Below the pieces are notes generated by a model. The model ran no database searches, was not told where the DNA came from, and worked only from the letters and a program-made list of their open reading frames with translations. From contig BLSF01000003.1 of assembly GCA_012862575.1 (NCBI GenBank), positions 620,001 to 684,000 of the forward strand: 64,000 bases of DNA. The letters are read 5' to 3'. Made by a program: the position numbers and the translations under genes. Positions 33,896 through 42,700 of the stretch are shown one piece after another. The stretch comes from Parietichytrium sp. I65-24A (Eukaryota > Sar > Bigyra > Thraustochytrida > Thraustochytriidae). Each line of letters starts with the position of its first letter. Positions within the stretch are counted from its first letter, which is position 1.

Positions 33896-34927
33896 ATGGT
33901 GGACTTTACAGGGACGCTCGTGGAGCCATGGAGCGGGTTTCAGGCGTGCAACACGAGTGCTGACTGCACTTTCGCAGGCGTTTCTCTGTCGGAAGCTCTG
34001 CGTTGCGTCCGGATGGAGGGCTTGAGACAAGTTGAAGACGGGTCTTATTGCTCTTGTTCTGCGACGTTCATGCGAACGGGGAGTGCTTGTGAGAATATGT
34101 CGAAGTCTTCCATGATGTTAGCTTTTGTGCAACTACTCCCCTTGATGTTAACGTCGTATGTGTGCGTTCGAATCACCACTCTGGCGTCTTCCGTAAACCG
34201 CATGAGCGCGGAAACACTCGTCAAATCTAGTATTATTTTTGCATGGCTCGGCGCCATCTCCACTTTTCTCTGGTCCGTTACGCGAATGGCGGGGCTCCTT
34301 TCACTTCTTCCAGACGGATTCGCGAGCCGCACAGTGCTTATCATGTCCAGTGCTATGGTGACGTTGTCCATTGAGGTGAGCATCTTCAACTGGCTCGAAG
34401 TGACTTACTCGCCAGGAGAGCGCTCCAGAATCCGCAAGAGTTTTCAAATTTTGGTGCTTATTAGTGTCACTGTGTTCGTGATCTCCCTTGGGACACTGGT
34501 TTATGTGCGGAAGTATACATTGGCCGGCGTCGTCGCAATTTTATATCTTTTCAAGGATCTCGTTCTCAGCATTGTGATCAAACGAAGATTGGAACGCTTG
34601 CTGGATGTGATTCATCTTGATCAGGAAGACTTTCGCGCAGAATTCGAACTAGCACGCCTAAATACCCAAAGACGACTGTACGACGCACTCGTCAGAATTA
34701 GTTGGTTCATCGCCATGCTCACGGTATCCATCGTGATTTACACCCTGGGCAAGCCAAACGTATTGATCAGCATTGATGCAGTGGACTGGAGAGAGGTGTT
34801 TGGACTGGAAGGGATTCAGATATCTCTTGCGCTAATTACAAAATGGAATGCTTTCTTCGCTGGGCATAAAGCAGCGAAGAAGAATCCCTTTCATTCGGTT
34901 CTTCCGAAACCAGTCGCAAGCACGTGA
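33896..34927 (+). CDS. Seven-helix membrane protein with six-cysteine N-terminal module (copy 1)
   Basis: 343 residues, family not recognised. Residues 1-66 hold EPW (10-12), then six cysteines at 18, 24, 37, 52, 54 and 65, with VEDGSYCSCS and FMRTGSACE. Seven hydrophobic segments follow at about 72-92, 107-135, 145-168, 185-204, 208-230, 268-287 and 305-325, and a short basic tail. There is no classic signal peptide, so the cysteine module should be the exposed N terminus of a GPCR-like seven-helix fold. EVSIFNWLEV in helix 3 is echoed in the second copy. The neighbour at 36205-37326 has the same cysteine spacing and helix layout, so the two are diverged tandem duplicates. A receptor or sensor role is inference from topology only. 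Confidence 0.75.
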   Translation: MVDFTGTLVEPWSGFQACNTSADCTFAGVSLSEALRCVRMEGLRQVEDGSYCSCSATFMRTGSACENMSKSSMMLAFVQLLPLMLTSYVCVRITTLASSVNRMSAETLVKSSIIFAWLGAISTFLWSVTRMAGLLSLLPDGFASRTVLIMSSAMVTLSIEVSIFNWLEVTYSPGERSRIRKSFQILVLISVTVFVISLGTLVYVRKYTLAGVVAILYLFKDLVLSIVIKRRLERLLDVIHLDQEDFRAEFELARLNTQRRLYDALVRISWFIAMLTVSIVIYTLGKPNVLISIDAVDWREVFGLEGIQISLALITKWNAFFAGHKAAKKNPFHSVLPKPVAST

Positions 34928-36204
34928 GGAAGGATCGCCGATATTTCAAAGGTGTGCCTCCCTGACGGCCAGCAAAGGCATAGCCATGCAATCTTTCGTG
35001 CTCTGCCGACCTTATTCTCAAAAAGCTTCTTCTTGAGCGTAATTAATATTAGTCGAGGCAGAATACTCTCTATTTGATAAACCACGAGGTGCTGCCTTTT
35101 GCAGTGCGTCGGAGGCAACCCCAGGCATGACACTCCTGCAGACCAGACCCACACAACGTCACTGAGACACCATGCTGTGTTGCGCATGATTTCGAATTTT
35201 TCCTTTGCTTTTAGGTGCGAATATGCCAGCTGTTCCAATAGCTTGCGTATCCGCTCCACTTCAAGGTCCTATTTTCCAATTTAAAAATCAAAATTCTAGA
35301 AATTCGCCAAACCTGCAACCCTTCCTCTTCGTTCGTACACACCGAAGCAGCTCAACGTAAGAACAGTTAAACCAAACTACGACGAACAGAGAGAGGTATC
35401 TCGCACTCTCAAGTGTCCGTTGGCTTTTGGAAGTTCAAGTTCAACTTTCAACTTCCAATTTCAACTGAGTTGAAAGGCGATAGGCACTCGTTGGGACTCG
35501 TTGGGATGTGGGAGCTACCAAGTCGGTCTGACTGAGCAGCGTTCTGGGAGCTCCTGAAGCAAAACTCCGGCAAACGATGCTCGTATGATCTTGTTAACGG
35601 TACTGACGGGCGAGGCAGTTTGCAATGTGTGTGCCGACTGCGAGAGTAGAAGCTGAGCACTAGTACTCAGTACCGGTATTGTTAAGTGTACATCTGTGAA
35701 GACTTATTTTCAAGCAAGTGACGAGCCGCAATGCGACAGCAAAATTCAGAGGTTCCCGGATTGGATAGACTTTTGGCAGGGAAGCACCGAAGCAATGCTG
35801 ACTGAATGCGAGTACTGAGTAGAGTGCCATCAGAGTTGGGTCGGCGATTTTATAGTTGATGACTCACTCAGGCTTTTGCTCCCAACTTGACCGGTGTTCT
35901 CCTGCAAGAACACGGTTTTGATTGATTGGTCAAGATCGATCGATTGATTAGTTGATGTATCACCATTAAGTTGAATGCGAATGACAAGGTTAGCTGTATC
36001 ATCGTTCCAAGCCTCTTGATGAGGAATCAAGAAAAAGGACACACACTGTTGAATAGCGAAATTTCATGTGTGAGATTGGTATTGGTACGGCATCAGTTCG
36101 TCGTCACCGTACACAATGTCCGTTCACGTACATGGCGGTGACAGTGACGGTGAGCAATCCCGATACATCAAGAGCACTTTGGCAGGCCCGAGGTTTGCGA
36201 AGCG
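34928..36204. other. Intergenic region between the two seven-helix genes
   Basis: No third gene copy or remnant is evident. It contains TTTCAACT-G-AGTTGAAA (35459-35475), CACTAGTACTCAGTACCGG near 35659, and ATTGATT runs near 35920-35955. Confidence 0.55.
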
Positions 36205-37326
36205 ATGTCTGCCACAGTGGCGACAGGCGACTTCGATGGTGGGCCGTTCGAGCCGTGGCAGGCCATTCTGCCATGTGCGAATACATCTCAGTGCCTGGAG
36301 TGGGGGGGCTTTGAGTCCAATCTGGCTCATTGCCTCTCGTTTGCTGCGGGGGCGGGTGATGTCGAGGAAGGTTCGTGGTGCTCGTGTTCTCTCACTTTTC
36401 AGCGCACAGGCGAGGCGTGCGAGTTAGTGAGAGATGGCGCCTTCGTGGTTGTTGTGCCGAATATGCTGGCATCGGTGTGCAGCTTGATCGTGATGATGAG
36501 ACTCGTCACCAAGATACAGTGGCACGCGATTCGTGGTCCAATCGGATTTGCTACGGTACTGGCTTGCTATGTTTCAATCTCTGCTTGTTTTGTGTGGTCT
36601 TGCTCTTATGCCCTTACGTCCCTTGCCGTGCTTGACTCGTTGGCCGTCACCCAGACGTCGGTTTTCTTTGCAGGATCAGGTTTTGCTTGTGCCCTGGATT
36701 TAGGCTCATGTAGATGGTTCGAACTTGTGCTGCCTCGGGCAACACACCCCCACAACGCGAAGAGACTCCAATTTGTCACACTTTCATCCACAGTCCTAAC
36801 CATGCTTTTGTTTTGCTATTCGATTGCTTTGAAAAAATTCTTCCAAGCTGGGTACATTATGGTCGCGAACATACTCAAAGTCTCCTTGGTGATGCTGTGG
36901 GTCAAATTTCGCATCCGCAAGTCCCTCAAAGTGTCTCATGCAAGCGTTGGGGATGAAGGGTCGGCAAGAGTGCTCCAAGTTGCGCGGGACAGAATTATTT
37001 CTGCGCTTCGAAAGGCTCTCAACGAGCTGCTGCTCTGCGTTGCTTGCTTTCTCGTCTCTGTGACCTTATATTCTTTAGGAGCGAGAGGAGTGGAGCTACG
37101 AAGCCTAGACGCGGACCTTCGCGAGCTTCTCGGGGCTGTCATAACAAATTTGATTCTCCTCTCGTCTGTCTACTTGACCGCAATGTATGCTGGGGCTGGT
37201 TGGAGGCTTGGTTCTAAGGGCTCCGCCAGAAAGACAAATGCCGAAGTTTCTGCTACAGTACGCCCGGCTGCGACCAGCATTATGCGCAGTCCAAGTGAGG
37301 CCACAAATATTACCTCAGTAAACTAA
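36205..37326 (+). CDS. Seven-helix membrane protein with six-cysteine N-terminal module (copy 2)
   Basis: 373 residues, a paralogue of the gene at 33896-34927. The N-terminal module repeats the pattern: FEPW (15-18), cysteines at 24, 30, 43, 59, 61 and 72, VEEGSWCSCS, FQRTGEACE. Intervals between cysteines are 6, 13, 16, 2 and 11, against 6, 13, 15, 2 and 11 in copy 1. Seven hydrophobic segments follow at about 79-100, 110-137, 145-170, 188-210, 215-232, 270-290 and 305-330, with DLGSCRWFEL in helix 3 and a Ser/Thr-rich tail of about 45 residues. Outside the cysteine module identity is low, so the duplication is old or the helices evolve fast. I cannot name a family. Start: the ATG at 36205 gives an N terminus of nearly the same length as copy 1. 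Confidence 0.75.
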   Translation: MSATVATGDFDGGPFEPWQAILPCANTSQCLEWGGFESNLAHCLSFAAGAGDVEEGSWCSCSLTFQRTGEACELVRDGAFVVVVPNMLASVCSLIVMMRLVTKIQWHAIRGPIGFATVLACYVSISACFVWSCSYALTSLAVLDSLAVTQTSVFFAGSGFACALDLGSCRWFELVLPRATHPHNAKRLQFVTLSSTVLTMLLFCYSIALKKFFQAGYIMVANILKVSLVMLWVKFRIRKSLKVSHASVGDEGSARVLQVARDRIISALRKALNELLLCVACFLVSVTLYSLGARGVELRSLDADLRELLGAVITNLILLSSVYLTAMYAGAGWRLGSKGSARKTNAEVSATVRPAATSIMRSPSEATNITSVN

Positions 37327-37515
37327 ACAGGTCAACTGAAGACTCTTCCAACATTTTTGTCTTTTCAGGCTCCAAAAAAATAGTATTATTTCGTCTTCAA
37401 AATGCCTCAGGATTTGAGGTTCTCCTTGGCGCTGACGACCCCTTTTTTTAAACAAGACTGCGCTCTCAAAGAGGAGTGCACAAGCAAGCAAGCAAGCATT
37501 CATTCATTACTCAAT

Positions 37516-37731
37516 AATCCATACTCCACGAAAACCGATGACTTTCTCAGCACGTTCCACCATCCTTAATTCACAGTCGCTCACGGGTAACTTACAGGTT
37601 CAAGTTGAAGGCCTTGGCAACACATTCATCAATCCGTACTCCTCGAAAACCGATGACTTCCTCAGCACTTTCCACCATCCTCGATCACGGGTAACTTGCA
37701 ACTCCAAGTTGAAGGCCTTGGCAACGGTTTC
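37516..37731 (+). repeat. Tandem duplication, about 115-nt unit, two copies
   Basis: Copy A is 37516-37630 and copy B begins at 37631. Both share AATCCRTACTCC, AAAACCGATGACTT, TCAGCAC, TTCCACCATCC, CACGGGTAACTT and AAGTTGAAGGCCTTGGCAAC in order. Copy B lacks about 10 nt in the middle and has scattered substitutions, so it is noncoding and moderately old. Confidence 0.9.
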
Positions 37732-38096
37732 TGCCGTTTTGTGATTTGGGTCGTACCTCAACAGGTACTGGGTACTCGAGTACCGTGCACAATTGCATGT
37801 CTCTCGCGGGCGGTCTACTCAATGTTCCGTGTCGATGTCCAGCCCCTGCTTTACCCTCCTCGCGATATGGCCCCTTATCAATGCTCAACCGTCATTCATT
37901 GCTTCATTGTGTGCTTTGCCCCGGGGTGAGAGGGGGTGAATGACCTCTCTTCTTTTCGGCGACCTGGCAGTGACTTCTCATCGATCTTTTGATGGACGTT
38001 GCAGTCGCGCCGAGTCAGTTGAACCCGTTGCGCCTGACCTAATGGAAACGGCTGAAGATTAGCGAGTGGTAGAGCCCGCTCTGCAGGTCAAGGCTG

Positions 38097-38107
38097 CACT
38101 GACAGTG
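38097..38107. promoter_or_regulatory. CACTG-A-CAGTG inverted repeat
   Basis: A full copy of the recurring motif, about 480 nt upstream of the Sfi1-like start. Partial copies follow at 38145-38154 and 38346-38355. Confidence 0.35.
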
Positions 38108-38580
38108 GGAACTGACATGAGCACCACGGAGTGAGTGGTACATTCACTGTCAGTACGTTTGAAGATGTTTGAAGGTGTTGAAGGAGTGCAAATTACACAA
38201 ACATAAAGCCTGTCTAGCTCGCAGTTATGTATTCCTAACTCTGGCAGATATGGGATTGACCGTTCACAACGCCCAGTGGAAGGGAGGGACCCCCACCGGA
38301 AAGCGGAGTGTGGCCTAGAGCGATAATAACAGCCTGCGACGTTTGACTGACAGTGTGATCGCACTGTCGCTGTCAGAATATCAGAATTCAGAATATCAGA
38401 ATACCAGAATTCAGAACAGTTGTGCACAGCGCAGTCACCGTGTCGTCTGGCTCGAAACTCCGACCGCTCGCTCTCCGCTCTCCGCTCTCCACTTTCCGCT
38501 CTCGGCTGTTTCGTCGCGCAGAGTGACGGCAAAGTGCGAAGCGAGTGCACGCCGATGTGGAGGTGACTTGGACGGCAGAG

Positions 38581-40818
38581 ATGCAGGTATCTACGCGCCT
38601 GTCGGCAGCTCCTGGCATGCTAAGAGAAGATGTTGCTCGGCAGCTGAGGTTTGCGGATGAGATGCACAGCTTTCGCCGGGAGCGACGGGCGCGGTTATTG
38701 GCGGAGTCGAAGAGAGCCTCCGCGCAGCTCGAAAAGGCGCGGTTTCTGCGGGAGGTATGGGACGCCTGGAAAAGCCTGGCTCTTGCCGAGAGATGGAGCT
38801 CATTGAAGAAATTGGAGACTTGTTGGGCTGCGTGGCGCATCTTTGCGCATCTTGAGAAAGAAAGGTGCGGCGCGTTGGTTTCGCAGCTCGAACAGCGCGC
38901 GAGAAAGGTGACTAATCAGGCAAAGTGTTGGTTTCACTGGAAGCATGTCGCGGAATCCGAGAAGCGACGGTGGGAGTTTGCGGTCTCTGGAGTTGCGAGG
39001 CGGTTTTATAACAAGTCGGTCACCCGCAGGGCATTCGATGCTTGGCGGAGGACAGCCCGCCAACAACGGGGTTTCGCAGCTGCGGTGCTCCAGACGCGGT
39101 TCCGCTCAGCATGGGCAAGGTGGGCAGAGTTCTCCTTTGCCCTTACAACCTTTGAACAGCAGAAGCTAGCGCTTGCACAGTTTGTTCATGATAGACGCAG
39201 GTTGGTATGTGCTTGGAATGCATGGAGGTCCCGCTTTGCTTCGAAACATCCAGCCAAGCCAGTCAGTACAAAAAGACTGAAAGTATTACAAAAGTTCTTT
39301 ACGCTATGGCGGTTCTCGTTCGGCACGTACAAGCGTCACGCCAGATTGATTCGAAAAACCGCTGCAAGAGCTGCTCAAATAGACCTGCTTTGGGGATTTC
39401 AAAAGATGTACAGAAATATTCTCATGCCGTGGGACGAGGGCCAGAGAACTGCATGGGATATTAATCGATCTAGGTGTCAATTTATTGGTTATAAAATGAG
39501 AGATTCAGAGTATCGCATGTGGGACAATGGCAGCGAAACTTGGAGCACATCCTCGAGCGCCACTTCAAGTATGGGACTTGAGACGCTCTACTCGCTTGGC
39601 TTGTCCGTGTCGTCATCAGAATCAACGCTTGCGCAAAGCTTCATTGCTGCGAGTAAGTCTGCATCCTTGCACACATCTACTACATCACTTTCTAGCATGG
39701 TGTCCAATCCATTTGAGACGGATGTGAGAATGCTTAACTTCCAAAGACAATTCATCCGAGAAGCTGCTGATGAGCGCAAAAGTCGTGCAAAGAGAGGTCA
39801 GGTATATCGATACTCCCTGGACAGCGGCGGAGATTCAGGTGACGAGTCATATGCCAGCAGCCCAAACAGCTCGTCGGCATCTTCGCGATCATCAGGGTCT
39901 TCGTTCGTGAGTTTACTGCAGACCCCAGAAATGGAAAATCTCCTCCGAGACGCCTCCACTCGCCAAAAACGAATCGCGAAAGCACTAATTTTACTGAAGA
40001 AGAGCAAAAGGCGAACAAGAAGAGGGTCGAAGCAGGCGATAGAGAAGCCAGTCTCACGAACGAAACTCGAAAGGAATAAATCGCAACGCCCAACACAAGT
40101 TCAGGCTGATGTGGAATACGCCGCCTCAGGTTCAAAGGCCAGTCGTGTTCTGGCCTACGAGTCGGAGTTGTCGCAGGTCGTGGTTCAGTCGCGTCTCAAA
40201 GTAGTCAAACGATTTGATGAAAAGGAAAGGGCTGCAAAGGAGCACCACGACAGCCTCGTCGACTTCTTAGATGAAGTGTATGACGTGAACGTATTGAGAA
40301 AAGTTGCGCAGGAGATGAAGGGCGTGAAGAGCCTCGACGATGCCGAGGAGTCAGTCTGGTCTTCACATAAATCTGCAATGGAGAGGCTCCAGGTGAGAGG
40401 ATATGCGTGTCATGCCGAGCTAGTAAACAGGCTGGATGAATTTGCCAACCCTGCAAGAATCGCAGACATGGAGGCAAGGACTCACCTCGCCCGTCCATTT
40501 GCTGACTTTGGGCCGGAAGCAGGAAGGCTCAACGCTTCGAACTCATCAAGGGGCAGCTATGGTAGCGCTTCTCGTAGCAGCATTAACCGAGTTGCGTCCG
40601 ACGGAAACTCACATTCAAACCCCGCATTCTTGAGCACATCGTGGCGAAATGTCGACGATTCAGGCGAGTCGTCTAAACCTTCAGCAGAGCAAGACAGCTA
40701 TTCTTTGAGTAGCGGGAGTGTTACAGAGAGCGAATGGAGCTTTGATGACGATGATGACGGCGAAGAATACTCGAGCTGGAGCGACTCTTCCAGCTGTGCA
40801 TCTCTTGATTCGCAGTAA
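38581..40818 (+). CDS. Sfi1-like centrin-binding repeat protein
   Basis: 745 residues. The N-terminal third carries about seven helical repeats with a conserved tryptophan: AWKSLAL, CWAAWRIF, CWFHWKHV, AFDAWRRT, AWARWAEF, AWNAWRSRF and FFTLWRFSF, between about residues 58 and 250 at 20-37-residue spacing. This matches the Sfi1 type of repeat (A...F..W[KR]), where each repeat is one centrin site on a long helix in centrosomes or basal bodies. The middle is serine-rich and probably disordered; residues about 455-600 are basic and helical; the end is acidic (FDDDDDGEE) and serine-rich. The frame is open upstream from a GTG at 38545, but the first ATG is at 38581 and is preferred. Full Sfi1 has about 20 repeats, so this is a short relative, and the exact orthology is uncertain. 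Confidence 0.68.
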   Translation: MQVSTRLSAAPGMLREDVARQLRFADEMHSFRRERRARLLAESKRASAQLEKARFLREVWDAWKSLALAERWSSLKKLETCWAAWRIFAHLEKERCGALVSQLEQRARKVTNQAKCWFHWKHVAESEKRRWEFAVSGVARRFYNKSVTRRAFDAWRRTARQQRGFAAAVLQTRFRSAWARWAEFSFALTTFEQQKLALAQFVHDRRRLVCAWNAWRSRFASKHPAKPVSTKRLKVLQKFFTLWRFSFGTYKRHARLIRKTAARAAQIDLLWGFQKMYRNILMPWDEGQRTAWDINRSRCQFIGYKMRDSEYRMWDNGSETWSTSSSATSSMGLETLYSLGLSVSSSESTLAQSFIAASKSASLHTSTTSLSSMVSNPFETDVRMLNFQRQFIREAADERKSRAKRGQVYRYSLDSGGDSGDESYASSPNSSSASSRSSGSSFVSLLQTPEMENLLRDASTRQKRIAKALILLKKSKRRTRRGSKQAIEKPVSRTKLERNKSQRPTQVQADVEYAASGSKASRVLAYESELSQVVVQSRLKVVKRFDEKERAAKEHHDSLVDFLDEVYDVNVLRKVAQEMKGVKSLDDAEESVWSSHKSAMERLQVRGYACHAELVNRLDEFANPARIADMEARTHLARPFADFGPEAGRLNASNSSRGSYGSASRSSINRVASDGNSHSNPAFLSTSWRNVDDSGESSKPSAEQDSYSLSSGSVTESEWSFDDDDDGEEYSSWSDSSSCASLDSQ

Positions 40819-40907
40819 AGTCAACCGTTCTTTTTCTTTTACTCACTTTTTGCGCTATCTGTTTTGGGTTTGGTGTATGTTTTGAAGATTGTCTTTTCAC
40901 AAATATC

Positions 40908-40913
40908 TTTATT
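40908..40913 (-). terminator. Candidate polyadenylation signal of the phosphoserine phosphatase gene
   Basis: TTTATT on the plus strand is AATAAA on the minus strand, about 200 nt beyond the phosphatase stop and within the 298-nt gap between the convergent genes. Confidence 0.4.
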
Positions 40914-41116
40914 CAAAGGCGTAAATCGAGAGTCTTCAAGCCTCGAATGTCAGGGACCTAGCGCGGATTCGTGCGCACGATAGAGCAAGCATACCAATAC
41001 CAAATTCTGCGAAAAATAGGTCTTGAAAGAAAGAAAAAGGAACTCTGTGCTTAAAACGCACAAACACAATGAAACCAAAAGGGCAACCTGAAAACACTCT
41101 CCCGCGTTGGAAAATT

Positions 41117-41860
41117 TTACTTTTTGATGGGTGTAATCAAGTCTTGCATGTCTGTAACAAACCAGTCAGCGCCTTGTTTTACAACCTCTCTAACTGCGAT
41201 GCCCCCGAAACCAATAAAGGCATGTGCTGGTGGTCGGGCCTCCATATCTGTGGCTCCATCTCCGATAACTATGATTGGGTCGTACTGCTTGGTGTCAATG
41301 AGATGCTGAATGACCTTGGCTTTGCCTCCTGCGCGAGAAGTGGGCTCGTTAGGGTCAAATCCCTTGTAAGAACCGTCCTCGTTGAAGAGAAGATTGTTGG
41401 CGAAGATCCTGTCCTGCGATATTCCCAACACGCTCGCAAGCGGGTTGATCATCTGCCTGAAGCCACCGGACACGAGGTACACATCAACCTTGTTTTCATG
41501 CAAGGTGTCAATGAGCTCCTTGACGCCAGGCGTCAGCTCGAGCGGATGTTTGTCCGAGCAGTCTTTGATGTCCTTGGTCGATGGTTTGAACAGGTCCAAG
41601 CGAGCTGCGAGTGCCTCATGGAACGGGACGCTGCCGCCCATCGCCTTGCGAGTCCATTCTGCAACCGCCTCTCCAGCGCCGCAATGGTCCGCGAGCACGT
41701 CAATTCCTTCTTCCGTCACCACAGTGCTGTCCACATCAAAGCACACCGCAGCGGCGTTCTTCCACACTTTGACAGCTGCCTCCTGGCTCATGCTCGGCGA
41801 TGCTTTCGTTGCCAGACCACGTACTGCGAGCCTTCCCAGCAGCCCCGACCGAGCGAACAT
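41117..41860 (-). CDS. Phosphoserine phosphatase, organelle-targeted
   Basis: 247 residues, a haloacid-dehalogenase-fold enzyme for the last step of serine synthesis from 3-phosphoglycerate (phosphoserine to serine, EC 3.1.3.3). The catalytic pair is Asp42 and Asp44 in CFDVDSTVV; motif II is LVSGGF, the lysine motif lies in GGKAKVIQ, and motif IV is GDGATDMEA. The family-typical EEGIDVLA and RVPFHEAL-like VPFHEALAAR are present. Residues 1-23 (MFARSGLLGRLAVRGLATKAS) are basic with few acidic residues and look like a mitochondrial presequence; a plastid role as in plants is less likely if there is no plastid. No ACT regulatory domain is present. It is divergent from the RRM-dioxygenase gene, with 840 nt between the start codons. 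Confidence 0.92.
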   Translation of the reverse strand: MFARSGLLGRLAVRGLATKASPSMSQEAAVKVWKNAAAVCFDVDSTVVTEEGIDVLADHCGAGEAVAEWTRKAMGGSVPFHEALAARLDLFKPSTKDIKDCSDKHPLELTPGVKELIDTLHENKVDVYLVSGGFRQMINPLASVLGISQDRIFANNLLFNEDGSYKGFDPNEPTSRAGGKAKVIQHLIDTKQYDPIIVIGDGATDMEARPPAHAFIGFGGIAVREVVKQGADWFVTDMQDLITPIKK

Positions 41861-41958
41861 TTCTCTCCTCTCTTTTCGTCTTTTCGTTCTGGCACTGTGT
41901 ACTGAGTACGTGTCTACCTACCTCCTCTCGTGCTCCTTTCCTCAGCCCAACCTCTTTC

Positions 41959-42048
41959 CTCTCTCTCTCTCTCTCTCTCTCTTCTACCTCTACCTCCTTA
42001 TCTCTCTCTCTCCCTCTCTTCTCCAACATTCTCCAACATTCTCCAACA
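41959..42048 (+). repeat. CT-rich microsatellite followed by CTCCAACATT tandem units
   Basis: About twelve CT units, then interrupted pyrimidine, then nearly three copies of a 10-nt unit (42021-42048). It lies in the shared upstream region of two divergent genes. Confidence 0.85.
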
Positions 42049-42059
42049 CGACCTTCTCT

Positions 42060-42073
42060 CTCTACTAGTAGAG
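42060..42073. repeat. Perfect palindrome CTCTACTAGTAGAG
   Basis: A 14-nt self-complementary site centred on ACTAGT, immediately after the pyrimidine tract. Confidence 0.55.
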
Positions 42074-42441
42074 CTAATTTGGAAGGGGCCACTGACTTGG
42101 CTACTTTGGCGCTTGGTACAGTGGTACTCAGTAGTACCTGCTGTGTGTAAAAAGTGCGTCTGTCTCTGTCGCTTCTGTCTCTTCTGTCTCTCACACCTTT
42201 CTATTTCGTCTAACTTTGGATGCGGCACAGCTGGCAAGTTCCATGCTTTTTTACGTTCGCGAGTGAAGGAGTGAGTGAAGGAATGAGTCAGCGAATAAGT
42301 GATTGAGAGATATTGAGAGAGTGAGCTGGTGAGCGACGAGGACCAGGAGCCGGTTATTGACTTGCACATGGACTACGAGGTGATAGCAACAATACGCAAT
42401 AGCACAGGGTCGTTCGCATCGCTAGCCACACGTTCCTTCTT

Positions 42442-42466
42442 GTACTCCTCGTACTCCTCGTACTCC
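42442..42466 (+). repeat. GTACTCCTC tandem repeat
   Basis: Nearly three copies of a 9-nt unit, about 240 nt before the RRM-dioxygenase start. Confidence 0.8.
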
Positions 42467-42700
42467 TGTCTTCTTAATTCTTGTTTCTCGTTTCTCATTT
42501 CTCGTTTCTTGGTGTTCTTGTGGTGCCAGTGGTGAATGAAGAAGTGGAGAGGACACACACGCGAGAGCACACTTGGCACGTTTCGTGAGGCAGCGGCGAC
42601 AGAGACTTTGGCAAAGAGGAAAGGGCTCATCAGGTGACGGAGACGGTTGTCGGCGGACGGAGGTATAGATAGGCTTTAGAGCTCAAACCAAGTTTCCAAC

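Larger units (their letters stand above)
37327..38580. other. Intergenic region, seven-helix gene 2 to Sfi1-like gene
   Basis: Contains a tandem duplication of about 115 nt (37516-37731), CAAG and CATT microrepeats at about 37485-37508, three CACTGNCAGTG-type sites (38097, 38145, 38346), a run of TCAGAAT words (38375-38420) and CTCTCCG repeats at about 38468-38500. No gene seen. Confidence 0.6.
41861..42700. other. Divergent intergenic region, phosphatase / RRM-dioxygenase
   Basis: Pyrimidine-rich on the plus strand: CTCT runs at 41959-42020, CTCCAACATT units at 42021-42048 and GTACTCCTC units at 42442-42466. It also holds a 14-nt palindrome at 42060-42073 and GTGAGTGAAGGAATGAG-type repeats near 42260-42325. 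No gene is supported; the long frames here are low-complexity. Confidence 0.6.
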
